A stretch of DNA of 64,000 bases from Coriolopsis trogii (GCA_020543525.1 JAHYIO010000008.1:372001-436000); one strand, 5' to 3'. Shown: positions 1 to 11,494, numbered from the stretch's first letter. Made by a program: numbers and translations. Notes: a model not told the origin generated them from the letters alone.

Positions 1-208
1 GTCTGCAGCCCGTCTCGCGCGTGGACTGCGAGGGCGCGCGAGGGGGTCAAAGAGGAGAAGGTGCGAAGAGGAGCGTTGATAAGAACATCAAGCGAAAGGG
101 CAGGAGCGGGGGTGATGGTGATTGGATTCGTGTGTCGGCAAGCCAAAGTTGCCTGGGCGAGCTCTTCCCCTTTCTGGCAGCGCTAGCGGCAACGTCCTGC
201 CCAAGCGA

Positions 209-214
209 TATAAG
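209..214 (+). promoter_or_regulatory. TATA-like box upstream of the bZIP gene
   Basis: TATAAG lies about 160 nt before the ATG at 371. The leader between is CT-rich and contains no upstream ATG, so the start at 371 (context ACCATGT) is the first one available to a scanning ribosome. Confidence 0.5.
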
Positions 215-370
215 TCCGCGTTCCTTAGCTTCCCATCTTTTTGAACCCGAACCCCCACCTCCGTCGCCATCCTCCTCCGCAGTCGTCCGCCGACTTTACT
301 TCCGCCCCCACCACCACCACCATCCCCTTCACCGCCGGCAACCTCGTCTTCGACCTTCAAAACGTTCACC

Positions 371-2958
371 ATGTCCTCCATCCACCTCCCCGCTCTGCAC
401 ATGTCGAACATCATCTCCAACGACGCGCCCCTCACCTCGCCTATCTCAGAGTCTCTCCCCGTCCCATGGGATCGCGACTCTACGCTCGCCGCTCTTTACG
501 ACCCGTTTTCGCTCCCGCTCTCCGCTTCGCCGCCTTCCATCATGCCCGGCGCGCTCCCGGACACCCGCAGGGTGCTCAAGGGCCGCATGACCCCCGACGT
601 GCCGTCGGAGCAGTGTCTGCCCACCCACCAGGTGTTCGACTTCACGCCGGGCAGTGCCCCAATGTCTGTGCAGGGGAGCAGCCCCGCGTCCACGCCGGCC
701 TCGTCTCCCCAGACCGCGCCGCAGTCCCTGCCGCACACGGGCTCGCAGCACACGTTCTCTGCCGCATCGAGCTCTGTCTCTGCGGGCAGCGTCGTCGTGC
801 CTGCGAAGCGGCCCTCGGTGTCGTCCACGACGAGCACGACGTCGACGAAGAAGGCACGCGTGACGACGAAGGACTTCATCCCGCCGGACGTGACCGGGCT
901 GAGCAAGCGCGAGGCGCGGTTGGTCAAGAATCGCGCGGCGGCGTTTTTGAGCAGGCAGAGGAAGCGGGAGGAGTTTGAGAGCATGGAAGTGTGAGTACTC
1001 GCTTCCCTCTTTTTTCCTCGTCGCTTCAGTCTCGCGACGCCCATGTACCCTTCCCACCGCCAGTCGAAGAGACTCGTGTCGGTCGCCTTCCCTGCGTGCG
1101 TCCGTAGCACATCCAGTTGCTGCTCTTCCTGCACAGTCCCCAGTGTGCTGCTGCTGCACCGGGAGGAGCAATCACGGACTGGGCTATGCCGCATGCTCGG
1201 CGTCTACCGGGATCTTTCCCTGAGCGTCTCGGCGGACGCGTTGATTGGTCGCGGTCTGGACACTCGCGCGAGTCTCGCCGCCCAGGTCCTATCGCCTGTG
1301 GGATAGGCTTCCAGGCGCGGGCACTCCTCTGCCTCGGGGTTCGCCTGCCTCTTGCGAGCAGTTGTTTCCAATGCACGTTTCCTGCGGCGCCGGGTCTATT
1401 CCCGAAAGAACTGCATCATTATGACCGAGATCAAATTCCGGTGGGCATCTGTCCACAGCTTCTGATCCAGGGTGCGTTGCACTGGCCAGTGACGCAGGGA
1501 TGGTGTGCATGGGAAACGCGACATGAACTTTGACTATGCACGTTCGACGACTTGGAGCGTTGTTTCGCGTCCCAGTCCGATGTTCATTCTGAACGAGCGG
1601 CCTCTGTGTTCGGAGGTAGCATCTTCCTATCGAACCGGACAGGCTTTCGAAGAAGGCTTATCGCAATGTCAACATGTCTCACCTCCTCCGGTGTGCCCGG
1701 AGGTAAGGACGGCATTATCGGTGACCTGGGAGCCTGTGGCATCACCGTGGACATTCGTGATGTCTATTCTGTCGCGAGGAGCCCAAGCTGATATACCGTT
1801 CAACAGTCGCGTTGCCGAGCTCGAACAGGAGAACGCGCGTCTGCTCGCGTCGATCCAGCAGCAGGCGCAGACGCCTCCTCCTGAAGACAGTCTCAAGTCG
1901 GAACTCGAGCGACTCAAGCGGCAGCTTGCGGAGACACAGCAGCGGGAACGCGAGCTCGCGGAGAAGTTGTCGTCTGGCCCAGAGCCGGCCCCGGCGAAGG
2001 AAGCCGATGTGGTGAAAATGGAGGCGGTCGAGCCTCAGCTCCCGGTGTCGTTGCGTGCGCATAAGGGCGAGCGGTCTGGAGCGAGCTTTGGACTCATGGT
2101 ATGTGCACCCGACTTGACTCCCCGTTGTCCGTCTTCACAACGACTTCTCTCAAGGTCCTCCTATGCGCGCTCCCAACGCTCCTCTCGATGCCCACGCACA
2201 ATGTGATGCCGAGCAGCATGTCGTTCAACCCTTCCCACTCCCACTCCCACTCGCATTCGCACTCCACCTCCCTGGACATGGCCACGTTCGCGCCGAACGA
2301 CTACGACTGGGGCCTTGGCTTCGGCTCCGGCGCTATGGACCTCGACCTTGCTCCCTCGTCGCTGACCTCGGAAGAGAACTCGGACTCTGAGTTCAGAAAG
2401 CTCGAGTTTGTCGACCTTGACGCGGAGAAGCTCGGTTTGAGTGGCCTGGACATCTCGTTCGACGCAAGTGCCGCCAAGGACGGACGCATCCGAGTCCGCA
2501 TCCACCCTCCGGCATCCGAGAACGGCAGCGAGCAGGCACAGATCAAGGAGGTCGAGGAAGACCAGACGATGTGGCACGACGCCGAGGACGACCTCGGTCC
2601 GTTCCTCGGCGTGGGCACCGACTTCGAACAGGCTTCCTTTGGCTCCTCCGGTCTCCATCCGCTCAACTTTGGCTTCCCCTCGTCGTCAGCTCCCTACTCC
2701 GCAGCCTCATCTCCGTCGCTCGTGTCGTCACCGACAAGTGCGTTTTTCCCAGGCGTACCGTCGCCGTCACAGACGCCGAACGAGTATGAGTTCGAGCTGG
2801 GGAGCGAGTACGGCAGCGTTGGGAGTGGTATGTCGCGCGCGGGAAGCCCAGGCATGGGTTCATCCTTTGGCGCGGGCCGGCGCAGGGTGCGTATCGCGCT
2901 GCGTGGGATGCCCGGAAAGGGAAAGGAGGGCGGCGAGTGGGAGGTTGAGGTGTGCTAG
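371..2958 (+). CDS. bZIP transcription factor (ATF6/HAC1-like basic region)
   Basis: Three exons: 371-990, 1807-2098 and 2155-2958, giving 571 residues. The basic region NRAAAFLSRQRKREEFE (N-x7-R) sits near residue 190. It is followed directly by a leucine zipper (RVAELEQENARL onward) encoded by exon 2, so the first intron cuts the DNA-binding helix from its dimerisation helix. The N-terminal 160 residues are Ser/Thr/Pro-rich and look like an activation region. Exon 3 carries a His-Ser repeat (about residues 325-335), acidic stretches and a conserved-looking basic end (RVRIALRGMP). It is a nuclear regulator by family. The basic region resembles ATF6, HAC1 and plant bZIP28 types, which suggests a stress-response role, but that is inference. 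Intron 1 is 816 nt, far above the local norm. Intron 2 is 56 nt, and its retention would cause a frameshift and early stop. No transmembrane segment is evident. Confidence 0.9.
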
Positions 2959-4489
2959 GCTTCGAACCCCGGAGGAGTGTGCAGGACATGCAGCTGTGGT
3001 GCCTCGCGCGGTCGTGCGGACGCGCCGCGGGAGGCGCCCTTATGCGTTAAGCTATTATGGTCTGGTTCCAACCCTGTTTTCTTCCTCTTCTCTTCCCAAC
3101 CCTCTTGCTTCTTTCACCTTCTGTGCCGCACGCGACCCGCGTGTGTGTGTCTTGTTGAACCCTGTTATTTGCACCCTTTGTGTTTGTGATTTCCGGAATC
3201 CGTCGTATCCTACTCGCTCGTCTTATGTATTATCCTGGCTCTCGTGCTCTCTCGCCCTCGTCATTGCATACATACGCATATAAAATCACGTACCATACAT
3301 CCGATCAGGCATCCATACACCATACACCGTACATACATACATACATCATAACACCATCACACGACCACCCCCATCCCATCCCCCCGTCTACTCCCGCAAA
3401 AAGAAGTATCGTACATACTTGTTATTACCCCCAACTACCGTATCCCATACCCCGCCCTCGCCGCTTGTTTGCATACCTTTTCCCTCGCTGTCGGTCGTTG
3501 GTTATTCCGTTGTGACTTTCTACACCGCTCTGCGACGTGTGCGGGCGTTCCCCGGAGACCTCCTCTTGGTCGTGGGGGGCGTCGCGTGCATGTGCGCAAA
3601 TGCGTTCTAGTTCTTTTTGATCGTTTGCGTTTTGCGTTTCGGTGACCCCCACTGCTGCTGCTGCTGACAGTACTAGATGTGTCTTACGTGCGTCGAGCTC
3701 GCTCTATTAGGTTGGAGCGTCTGCATGCGCCTGTCGTTTCTCGTGTCTCTTGTTTCGTGTCTCGTGTCTCGCTACTCTATGGGCTCTACTGAAAACGGTG
3801 TTCTATGGATGTACATGTATGGTCCTATGGCTGAAAAAGAATAGTCGACACACCCCCACTCTTCCTTCGAAACATACGTCGTCTCGAGTGATTTCGTTGG
3901 GAAGTTGGATTGTGTGCCACGGAAACAAGCAAGGGATTCGGGAGGTGTGCACCAGGCATGCTGGTGAGATGTCGGTTTCCCACGCCACATGAGATTGGTA
4001 TGATGCTTATCTTGATCTCCTCGTCCTCTCTCTCCTTCGACAACTCGTCTTTTGACATGTCAAGGGCCCTGTTACCGCCCTCTCACTCATCGCTTCAATG
4101 GCCTGAAAAAATTACTGGTGGATGGATCATCTCCTGTGTCAGCACTGCCTTGTCGATGACGCACATCTGCACGAAGTTCAAGTCGAACTTAAAGCGGTCG
4201 CCGGCCCCAGCGAGCAATCTTCACAACACGTGCTCTGAGCAGTTTCCTGTGACCGACAGGAGATGGCATGGGCGGTGACTCCAGGAAGATTTCTGTGGTT
4301 CTGATCTTTGGAGGGCATGCCGCAGCGCTGCCATAGTCTTCTGGCCGCGATATCCGCTCGGGCGCGTTGATCATTTGAATCTCCCTGTTGATAGTCGAAA
4401 TCGTACGGGACGCGCGCCGCATCTGTTGTGGTTTGTCTGCACTCCATCTCCGGACCGTATTTGCACCTGACGCAGAAGCTTTCCAGTGC
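2959..4489. other. bZIP 3' region and intergenic DNA
   Basis: About 1.5 kb without a supported gene. It begins with a T-rich probable 3' untranslated region of the bZIP gene, then a CT/CA-rich stretch with a short CATA tandem repeat and a (CTG)5 run near 3650. The short ORFs on both strands show no family features or plausible splicing. Confidence 0.6.
3330..3346. repeat. CATA microsatellite
   Basis: Four tandem CATA units inside a longer CA/CT-rich, poorly coding tract downstream of the bZIP gene. Confidence 0.7.
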
Positions 4490-4497
4490 TATATAAG
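4490..4497 (+). promoter_or_regulatory. TATA box of the adenylation-enzyme gene
   Basis: TATATAAG lies 44 nt before the ATG at 4541 (context GAACATGG). The short distance implies a leader of roughly 10-20 nt. Confidence 0.65.
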
Positions 4498-4540
4498 ACA
4501 CTAAGAGCGCACAGCGCACACCTCCTAGCCACCCGTGAAC

Positions 4541-7037
4541 ATGGCCCTCTACGTGACACCCCAGGGCGTCGATTCTCCTAGCTTTCATCCTGCCTCGTTC
4601 GACCATTCATTCTCTGTCCCAGGCCTCTACGCATACCATGCACAACACAGTCCCGACCATGCTGTGTTCACATATTCGGACCCTACGGACGAGGCAAGCC
4701 ACGATATATCGTATCGCAGCGCTTGGAAGAGTATCAGTCGCATAGCAGCCACGTTGACATGCCGCTATTCAGCGTCTCAGAAGACCGCCGCCGAGCGGCG
4801 TCCTATCGTCGGTGTTCTCGCTCACACCGGTGAGTGCTCTTTGAGCGTCGCGCCCTGTTCCTTGTGTCAGACCTGCGCTCAACTTCTCGTGTCCTCAGAT
4901 ACAGTCACGTATATCTACACGCTCGTGGCGATCATGAGCCTCGGCTTCGTGGCCTTTCCGATAGCCCCTCGGAACACTGCGGCCGTCCTTGTCCACCTTC
5001 TGAAGACCACAGGAGCCAGATATCTCGTCCTCAGCAGCGATGCGGCCATGCAGGACCTGGCAGGGAACGCGCGCGCGCTGTTGGAAGATACAGAGGACGT
5101 CGAGATCTGGCCGATGATGACGCCAGAGGAGTACATGGGCGATGCAGGAGAACTCGAGATAGCGCACGAGGTGGTCGACATCGCGGATAGCGATGTGACC
5201 ATTATCTTGCATTCTTCCGGTGTGACGGTACTTTCGTTGCCTTTGTGCAGACGCTCATGGGCGGCGACACATTCGCAGGGACGACCGCACTGCCAAAGCC
5301 AATCGAAATCACGCGGCGCGGCCTAGTCAACTTGAGCAACATCCCCTGTAAGCTTCGTGTATGTACCTGCAGAGCTCCGGTGTTCTGATCTGCCCGTTCG
5401 TCAGGTTATGGCGAAGTCGACTTGGCGGGCAAGAGGATCGCCGCCCACACGAACCCCGCGTTCCGTCCGTCATATGCTATCCTGGCCCATTGAAGCATAC
5501 GTACTTACTTTTCCATAGATGCTATGGGGTTGGGAACGCTTATGGTGCGCTCGTTACTCGATTTCGACAATCGTGGATGCTCATGGCATTGCCCTTCCTC
5601 AGTGGCCTGTACGTTAACTTCATAGTCTCTGGCACATCACCTGTGCAGACGAGCTGACTGTATGAGGCAAGCTCACGAGCGGAGCGACGTTTGCGCTGTA
5701 CAAACCTTGCTCCCCACCAGTCATGCCAACTCCGGATAACTTCCTGGCGCGTTGTATCGCCGATCGTTGTGATATTGTCTTTTGTGTTCCTGTCTTCATC
5801 GAGGTTGGCCAATTCGTGCAGATATCGTGCCTAAATGCTTATGACCGGTTGGACAGGCTTGGGCGCGCAATGCAACGAACCTCCCGTTTCTGCAGGGACT
5901 GCACTGCATCGTATGTTTCTCAGCTCCCATTGGAGCTGATTACTGAGTATGACGTACCCGCACAGATATTCTCCGGAGCATCCGTAAGTAAGACGATTGG
6001 AGACATGCTGGCCAGGGCCGGCATAACACTGCATCCGTTCTGGGGAAGGTGCGCCTCTATACATCACAGGCATTTCTCGCGCTACTGATGCTTAGCCACG
6101 ATACCGCAGCACCGAAGTAGGACCTGCGACCATGTTCATTCCCCGCGAGCCTCCACCTATAGATGAATGGGAATACTTCAAGATGTCTCGTCACATCTCA
6201 TTTGTCATGCAGCCAAGGGACGGGGCTGAGAGGCTTTTCGAGCCGATCATGATCGTGAGTATTCAGGAAGCCCACGACTCCGAGACCTTCGAGTATACTC
6301 ATGACCCCGGCAGCCGACGGAGACCTGCTTTCCGCAAGTCACGAACTCCGAGTTGGACGGCAAGCGGGTGTATGCGGTCGGCGACCTCCTTGAGCGGCAC
6401 CCGACCGATCCGACAAGGTGGAAGGTGTTCGGGAGGAAAGACGACCAGATCATGCTATCTACAGGAGAAAACGTAGGTTGGACGCAGCACATATGTGTTG
6501 CTGTCATATCTCACGAGGTGACTCTAGGTGAACCCGGTTCCGATGGAAGCCATCATCGCCCAGGATCCGCATATTACGTCTGCCGTCGTGTTTGGCAGGC
6601 ACCGCATCGACACCGGACTCCTCGTCGAGCCTGCGCCGGGTAATATCCTCTCGCATGATGGTGTAGACAAACTGGAGAGCTTTATCAATACGATTTGGTC
6701 CGTTCCACTCCTTCGCTTCTGAGTAGGTTGACTTACAGTCAATTCATCTCGCAGGCCGAATATCGAACGAGCAAACGCTCTTGCTCCGGCGTTCGCGCGC
6801 ATCAAGAGACATGTGAGTAGAGCCTCGCTCGACTTTATCTGAATCCATATCTCACATACGATGCGCGAATAGATGATCATCGTGACCTCTCCCGATAAGC
6901 CGCTGGAACACACACCCAAGGGTACCGCTCGTCGAGGCATCAGTCTTAAGCTATACTCATCTGAGATCGATGCTGTGTACGCTTCTCAGGAGGGAGACTC
7001 GTATTCAGGAAATCGATCATTCCCAGATAGGGTGTAG
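4541..7037 (+). CDS. NRPS-like adenylating enzyme, adenylation domain only
   Basis: Fourteen exons (4541-4829, 4899-5219, 5279-5347, 5405-5464, 5519-5544, 5603-5608, 5672-5803, 5857-5910, 5966-6048, 6110-6254, 6314-6472, 6528-6697, 6755-6812, 6873-7037) add up in frame to 578 residues. The ANL-superfamily signatures are present in order: HSSGTTALPKPI (A3), HPFWGSTEVG (A5), VYAVGDLLER (A7), GRKDDQIMLSTGEN (A8) and TPKGTARR with the A10 lysine. It should activate a carboxylic acid as an adenylate. Fungal relatives usually continue into a carrier domain and a reductase; here an in-frame stop follows soon after A10 and I see neither domain downstream. The protein is therefore a stand-alone A domain or a truncated gene. 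The 6-nt exon encodes only Trp-Pro, and the next acceptor is an unusual AAG. Confidence 0.88.
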
Positions 7038-7870
7038 CTTTATTCTACCAGAGGTTACCATTTTGAATCTATGGCGAAGGAGACGGATTTCCTGAAAATT
7101 GAGAGGCCCGATAGCAGGAGAACATGAGGGCTTGGAGGGACATGGAAGTCCGCCGTATGAAAATTCGGGTCAGGCTGAGTAGGTACTCTGTACTTCGTAG
7201 ATGTAGATGGTCGTCCCTGTCCTCCTACATGCCTTGGTAGATTATTAACCTCGCACGCTATATTTTTGAAATTGAACGGAAAGAAGTGGGACTATACGGT
7301 AACAGGGTAGTGACTCCCGAGTCGAAGTCATGCCCGAGGCCGCCACAGCAGTTTGGCGCTTAGTACAATCTCTCAGCTTTCTACCACCACGATCGATTCA
7401 CGACCTCGACTACTCTTGACTACTATCCAGAGAGCTTGGTCACTGCATCGCCTATTCCAGCGCATGTCGCCACATCGCACATCATCGGCTCGCGCAGGGG
7501 CTGGAACGAGATGTCTGTAATAAGGACTCAAAACAGACTAGTATCGCCGCCTGACGTCTCAGCCCTTGTGCATACAGCCTCTGACCGTCTGGCGACACTC
7601 TCATAATAGCAGTCTGGTGGATAGATAATAACCTCTGAGCACATGCCTGACATGAATTGGCAAGGTTCGTCACTGATGTTATCCGCTGCAGGCGCAGCGG
7701 CACAGGTCAGTATAGTGCTCATCTGACCTATTGTGACAATCACCGTCGCCTCATAGGTCTCAATTTGATCTGCAATCCTTCCAATCCGCCTCATGCTCAG
7801 GTTGTGCGGTTGTCATATGACCCATCCAACTCGCATCGTCTACGTGAAGAGGGTATTCGGTCCTAGGTAC
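7038..7870. other. Intergenic region after the adenylation gene
   Basis: It holds AT-rich sequence and short ORFs only. No carrier-protein, reductase or other recognisable domain can be read in any frame, which supports the early end of the preceding gene. Confidence 0.55.
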
Positions 7871-7878
7871 ATAAAAAG
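7871..7878 (+). promoter_or_regulatory. TATA-like box before the small basic/acidic ORF
   Basis: ATAAAAAG lies 66 nt upstream of the first in-frame ATG of the ORF at 7937. It supports that ORF being a transcribed gene. Confidence 0.4.
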
Positions 7879-7936
7879 CCATTCCGAGGCTTAACTGTGT
7901 AGTGCACCCTACTCAAACACCGTGACATTTTACGGC

Positions 7937-8506
7937 ATGTCTATACTCTTGTCCTTGCTGATTAAGGCTGACCATTTCACTCAAAGGATGGATCGTCCCG
8001 TCACAAAGAATACTCTCACATCGACATCTTATGTAAACTATGTGCGTAGGGGCGATAAGCGTGCGAAACTGAAGGAGATGCAATCGACTCCGTCTCACAG
8101 GAAGACCATCCGTGCGGCTGCATTTACCTCCTCGAGGAGAGCAGCACAACTTCGGCGAAATCGTGCGGGCAAGAGACAGTGCGCGACTTCAACCAATACA
8201 CGGACCAACAGTGGGATGCTGCCTGCTGCCTCCCGGTATAACTTGCGCTCGAGAGCTCCCAGCTCGAATACGCAACCGGTTCATTGCGTTGCACAAGATG
8301 AAATTGACTGGAAAGGGAAGGATACAGAGGACATAGTATCAGAGATGGATGTTGATGAAGCGACGAAAACAGACACAGAAGACTCGATGGAGCAGGATGG
8401 GGTATCACTAGTAGACGTAACGATGCGGCAGGACACTGCATCGTTACTAGACGTGTTAATGAGGTCTGAGAGCTATATGTCGGTGGACATGGCACCTTCG
8501 TATTGA
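7937..8506 (+). CDS. Hypothetical protein, basic N-terminal half and acidic C-terminal half
   Basis: Single-exon ORF of 189 residues from the first ATG; the ATG at 7988 would remove 17 residues. I do not recognise a family. The first half is rich in Lys/Arg/Ser/Thr with an NLRSR segment, and the second half is acidic (SEMDVDEATKTDTEDSMEQD). It also contains a near-duplicate motif, DGVSLVDVTMRQ followed by DTASLLDVLMR. The charge layout and lack of signal peptide suggest a nuclear or cytosolic protein. It is the first of several unrecognised ORFs between 8 and 15 kb. Confidence 0.5.
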   Translation: MSILLSLLIKADHFTQRMDRPVTKNTLTSTSYVNYVRRGDKRAKLKEMQSTPSHRKTIRAAAFTSSRRAAQLRRNRAGKRQCATSTNTRTNSGMLPAASRYNLRSRAPSSNTQPVHCVAQDEIDWKGKDTEDIVSEMDVDEATKTDTEDSMEQDGVSLVDVTMRQDTASLLDVLMRSESYMSVDMAPSY

Positions 8507-9372
8507 TGTAAATGCCGCATCGAGCTCCTCCGCTCTGGACGCATTGGCGACATTGATGTTGTACTATTGCCATACGCCGTTTACAATGACCCTGATGCTA
8601 TATTGATCTGCACTTCCAAACACTTTGCTCGTGACTGATGATACACACCTGTGCCGCGTGTTTTTTCTAACAATTTACGAACGAATCATCGATGGCAGTG
8701 ATCGACCGTCGCCACCCACCCACAGAAGCTAGCGCCCTCAGTTGTGTTCGGAACGAGCGCCAAAGAGGCGGATCTCCCAGCCCGCCACCTCGATGGCGAC
8801 TAATCTCAGTTGTAACTTGACATGTCTACCTCTATCGCTCGTCTCTTGACTCCGCACCAAATGTCATCGGAGCTAGGGCTCATTGTGTCAGCCGCAGTAC
8901 ACTCGCCGGCGTGGACTCGGCTTATTGTGGCCGTCCAAGTTGTCTCGCGAGCTGGAGGTACCGCGCTCTATTGCAACACGTGCGTACCACATCTCCGCAT
9001 CTTTCACTACGGCGCACTCAATTGAGGCTTCCAGTAGGGAAATCTGAACTACTGCCGCGTGTACCATCATGTACCGCCTCTCCGCGAATATCTCAGCACA
9101 GCCAATGGCAACTTGAAGCATCTTGTCCCTGTCAGTACCTCGGAGGCGAGTAGCTCTTGCCTTTTACTACCCAAATGCCAGACCTTACCTTGCGCATTAC
9201 GTGCGGGTCACACCCTCTGATCGCCCTCTATACGAACATGGCAACACCACGTTTTCGGTCATTCAAAAGGCGACGGCTCGCGACTCTAGTTTATTGTGCG
9301 TCTCATCGTGAGCTCCCCTTCCTCTCATCGTTTTCTGGCACCTCAGTCGACCCCCACACACATACCTTGTCA

Positions 9373-10128
9373 ATGGCTTTCATGACAACCGTCCCAGAAA
9401 TAAACATCCTGGAAGGAGATAGTTATCACGCCACCGAGACTGTGGATACGAAGCGACCCGCCGGCTACTCGACCACATCAGACTCAGAGACCGATGAATC
9501 CTCTCGGGCTACGAAACGCCACAGGCCCACCCACTACGGCGTTGAAAATCCCTTCAGCACCATCTCTCCGCTCGACAAACCCTTACATGCATTGTCAAAC
9601 CCGACTACACAGTCCACCCTCACCGTCCACACTCGCCAATTCGTATTCCCAGACGACTCGACTCCCTGGTGTCCCCCAGGCGTCGTTGCGGACCCTGGTT
9701 GTTCATTCCACGTCGTCACCGCTCGCTCCCTCGACAAGCTACCCGAGAGGAAGTCGCAGTCGGCACGACTGAAGTATCAGGCAAGGACTGCCAGGCGTGC
9801 TGCCCATCTGAAGCGCGTCCTTGCTTGCAAAGGTCGCGCATCTCTTGACCATGGGTGGAGTCGGATGAGTTCCAGAATGCCGCCACCTCCCTCGCAGAGG
9901 TACGACTCGGAGTGGCGCCGCAGAGGCATGAGCGTACCGCCCATGTTTGGAGCCGCTATGTCGGCCGGGAGAAACGGAGGAGACTCAGATGCGGGTATGA
10001 ACTCGCTGTCGGTGAACATGGCACAACTGGCTGTGGCAGCACCCAGGACGAGCGGGGATTCGGACAAACGCCATCTCTCTGTGTTTGCCGTCGGCGGAGA
10101 AGAGGAGGATGGGATGGAATGCGACTGA
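9373..10128 (+). CDS. Hypothetical Ser/Arg-rich protein
   Basis: ORF of 251 residues from the ATG at 9373 (context TCAATGG). The frame stays open upstream to 9157, so an earlier start or an unseen exon is possible. The composition is Ser/Thr/Pro-rich with a basic patch around ARTARRAAHLKRVLACKGR and an acidic end (EEEDGMECD). There is no signal peptide, transmembrane segment or family motif that I recognise. It is probably lineage-restricted. Confidence 0.5.
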   Translation: MAFMTTVPEINILEGDSYHATETVDTKRPAGYSTTSDSETDESSRATKRHRPTHYGVENPFSTISPLDKPLHALSNPTTQSTLTVHTRQFVFPDDSTPWCPPGVVADPGCSFHVVTARSLDKLPERKSQSARLKYQARTARRAAHLKRVLACKGRASLDHGWSRMSSRMPPPPSQRYDSEWRRRGMSVPPMFGAAMSAGRNGGDSDAGMNSLSVNMAQLAVAAPRTSGDSDKRHLSVFAVGGEEEDGMECD

Positions 10129-10498
10129 TTGGATGGATCGTGCGTCAATTCATGACATGTCTATGTTACTCTTCCTGAGCGATCTGTATGTCTCGTGTTC
10201 CTCGACTGAATGACAATAGAATTGTATTCTCACCCGCTGACAGTATGGGTTTAGAAAGCGACCTCCCGGATGTGAACTTTTGTCCCAAGGTGCGGGTTAC
10301 CATTGGTGTGGTCTGAGAATGCGGACTCGTTTTCAAGACACAACGACCACTGATATCACCTATTGTCAGACAAGTCTTCTGCATATCATCAATACATCGT
10401 AGGGTGACCACACGCGACTTTAAAGAGTGTCTCAAAGGCAGCAATAGGGCCCAGCAGACGATCCTCCCTCGCCTCAGCGTGCCTTATCGCTCAGCCTC

Positions 10499-11221
10499 AT
10501 GGCATCTGCATACTCCTCGCCCAGTGTCTACTCGCTGTCGTCCTATCTCGCATCTCGCAGGGAATCGCCGCCGGTAGATCATCATACCCCGAGTACGGCC
10601 ACGACCCGCACGCATAGCACAGTGCACACTCCAAGCCCACTTTACTTGGGTACACCCAGGATCGACGACGACTTCTTCTCCTTTCCCTACCCCACGCATC
10701 TCGACCGTCTCCTAGACGTCATCAAGAGCTCCTCTCCGACACATCGCGAACGCCTTCTCAACGTCCTGAAAGAAGGCACGCAGCGTCGGCGAGAAACCTC
10801 TGCCTCGCCGCCAGAGCATTTCCGCCCTGACAACCGTCCTCACGCCGCACACGCCACCGCACCAAAACATTGCGCAGAGGGCAGTGATAGGGTGGACGAA
10901 GAGTGGCGGGAACGAGATTATTGGTCTCACGGGTCGTTGGAGGAATGGGCGCACACGACCGCGTCAGCGGGGACCTCTTCCACAGGCTCGGACTCGTTAT
11001 GCTCCAGATGCCTGTCCGAGGCACTTCGCACGGTACCGCATTCGCCCTGTCATACTGGGCAGGAGAACAGCGTTCCGACATGGTACAAGCGGAAGCTGGA
11101 CGTGATACGGCGACGGAGATGTACCCTGTTGTTGCAGGAGCTCCTTGTTCGTTGCGAGTTGAATACGATTAGGACTCAGGGCAATGCTTACCAGTCGAAC
11201 GAAGGGTTGTGGGGGATTTGA
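10499..11221 (+). CDS. Hypothetical protein with internal repeat
   Basis: Single-exon ORF of 240 residues from ATG 10499. The N-terminus is Ser/Tyr-rich. Residues 63-88 hold two related segments, LDRLLDVIKSSSPTHRE and RLLNVLKEGTQRRRE, suggesting a short duplicated helix. The C-terminal part, around YKRKLDVIRRRRCTLLLQE, is strongly basic. A nearby ORF at 13,454 ends in a comparable basic segment (KERGQILKRENAIRTRN). No known domain was recognised. Confidence 0.55.
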   Translation: MASAYSSPSVYSLSSYLASRRESPPVDHHTPSTATTRTHSTVHTPSPLYLGTPRIDDDFFSFPYPTHLDRLLDVIKSSSPTHRERLLNVLKEGTQRRRETSASPPEHFRPDNRPHAAHATAPKHCAEGSDRVDEEWRERDYWSHGSLEEWAHTTASAGTSSTGSDSLCSRCLSEALRTVPHSPCHTGQENSVPTWYKRKLDVIRRRRCTLLLQELLVRCELNTIRTQGNAYQSNEGLWGI

Positions 11222-11494
11222 AACTGAATGAGGACTGCGCAGTAATCACACTAGTTTTCTGGTGAATACTCTATAATCCAGAGCCAGATACCCTGCCATA
11301 GCAATGTATCCAGTAAGTCTGACTCACGGGGGAGGTTCGAAGGCCAGGCATGAGCGTCTAGGCTAGGGCGTTTGAGTACGTCATGAGGTCACAGCCACAA
11401 CGATGGGCCAGTTGCCAGTGACAACAACGCGCAAAATGCTCAATGCTCGTGTTATCACAAGTCTGCACTCAGTCCCAATAACACCTACCAACGG

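Noticed and set aside
446..1194. Two long minus-strand ORFs over the bZIP first exon
   Set aside because: They are Arg-rich antisense shadows of a GC-rich exon with no protein-like motifs.
4541..7037. A biosynthetic gene cluster around the adenylation gene, or a diterpene cluster around GGPP synthase
   Set aside because: No tailoring enzymes such as P450s, methyltransferases or terpene cyclases are seen near either gene.
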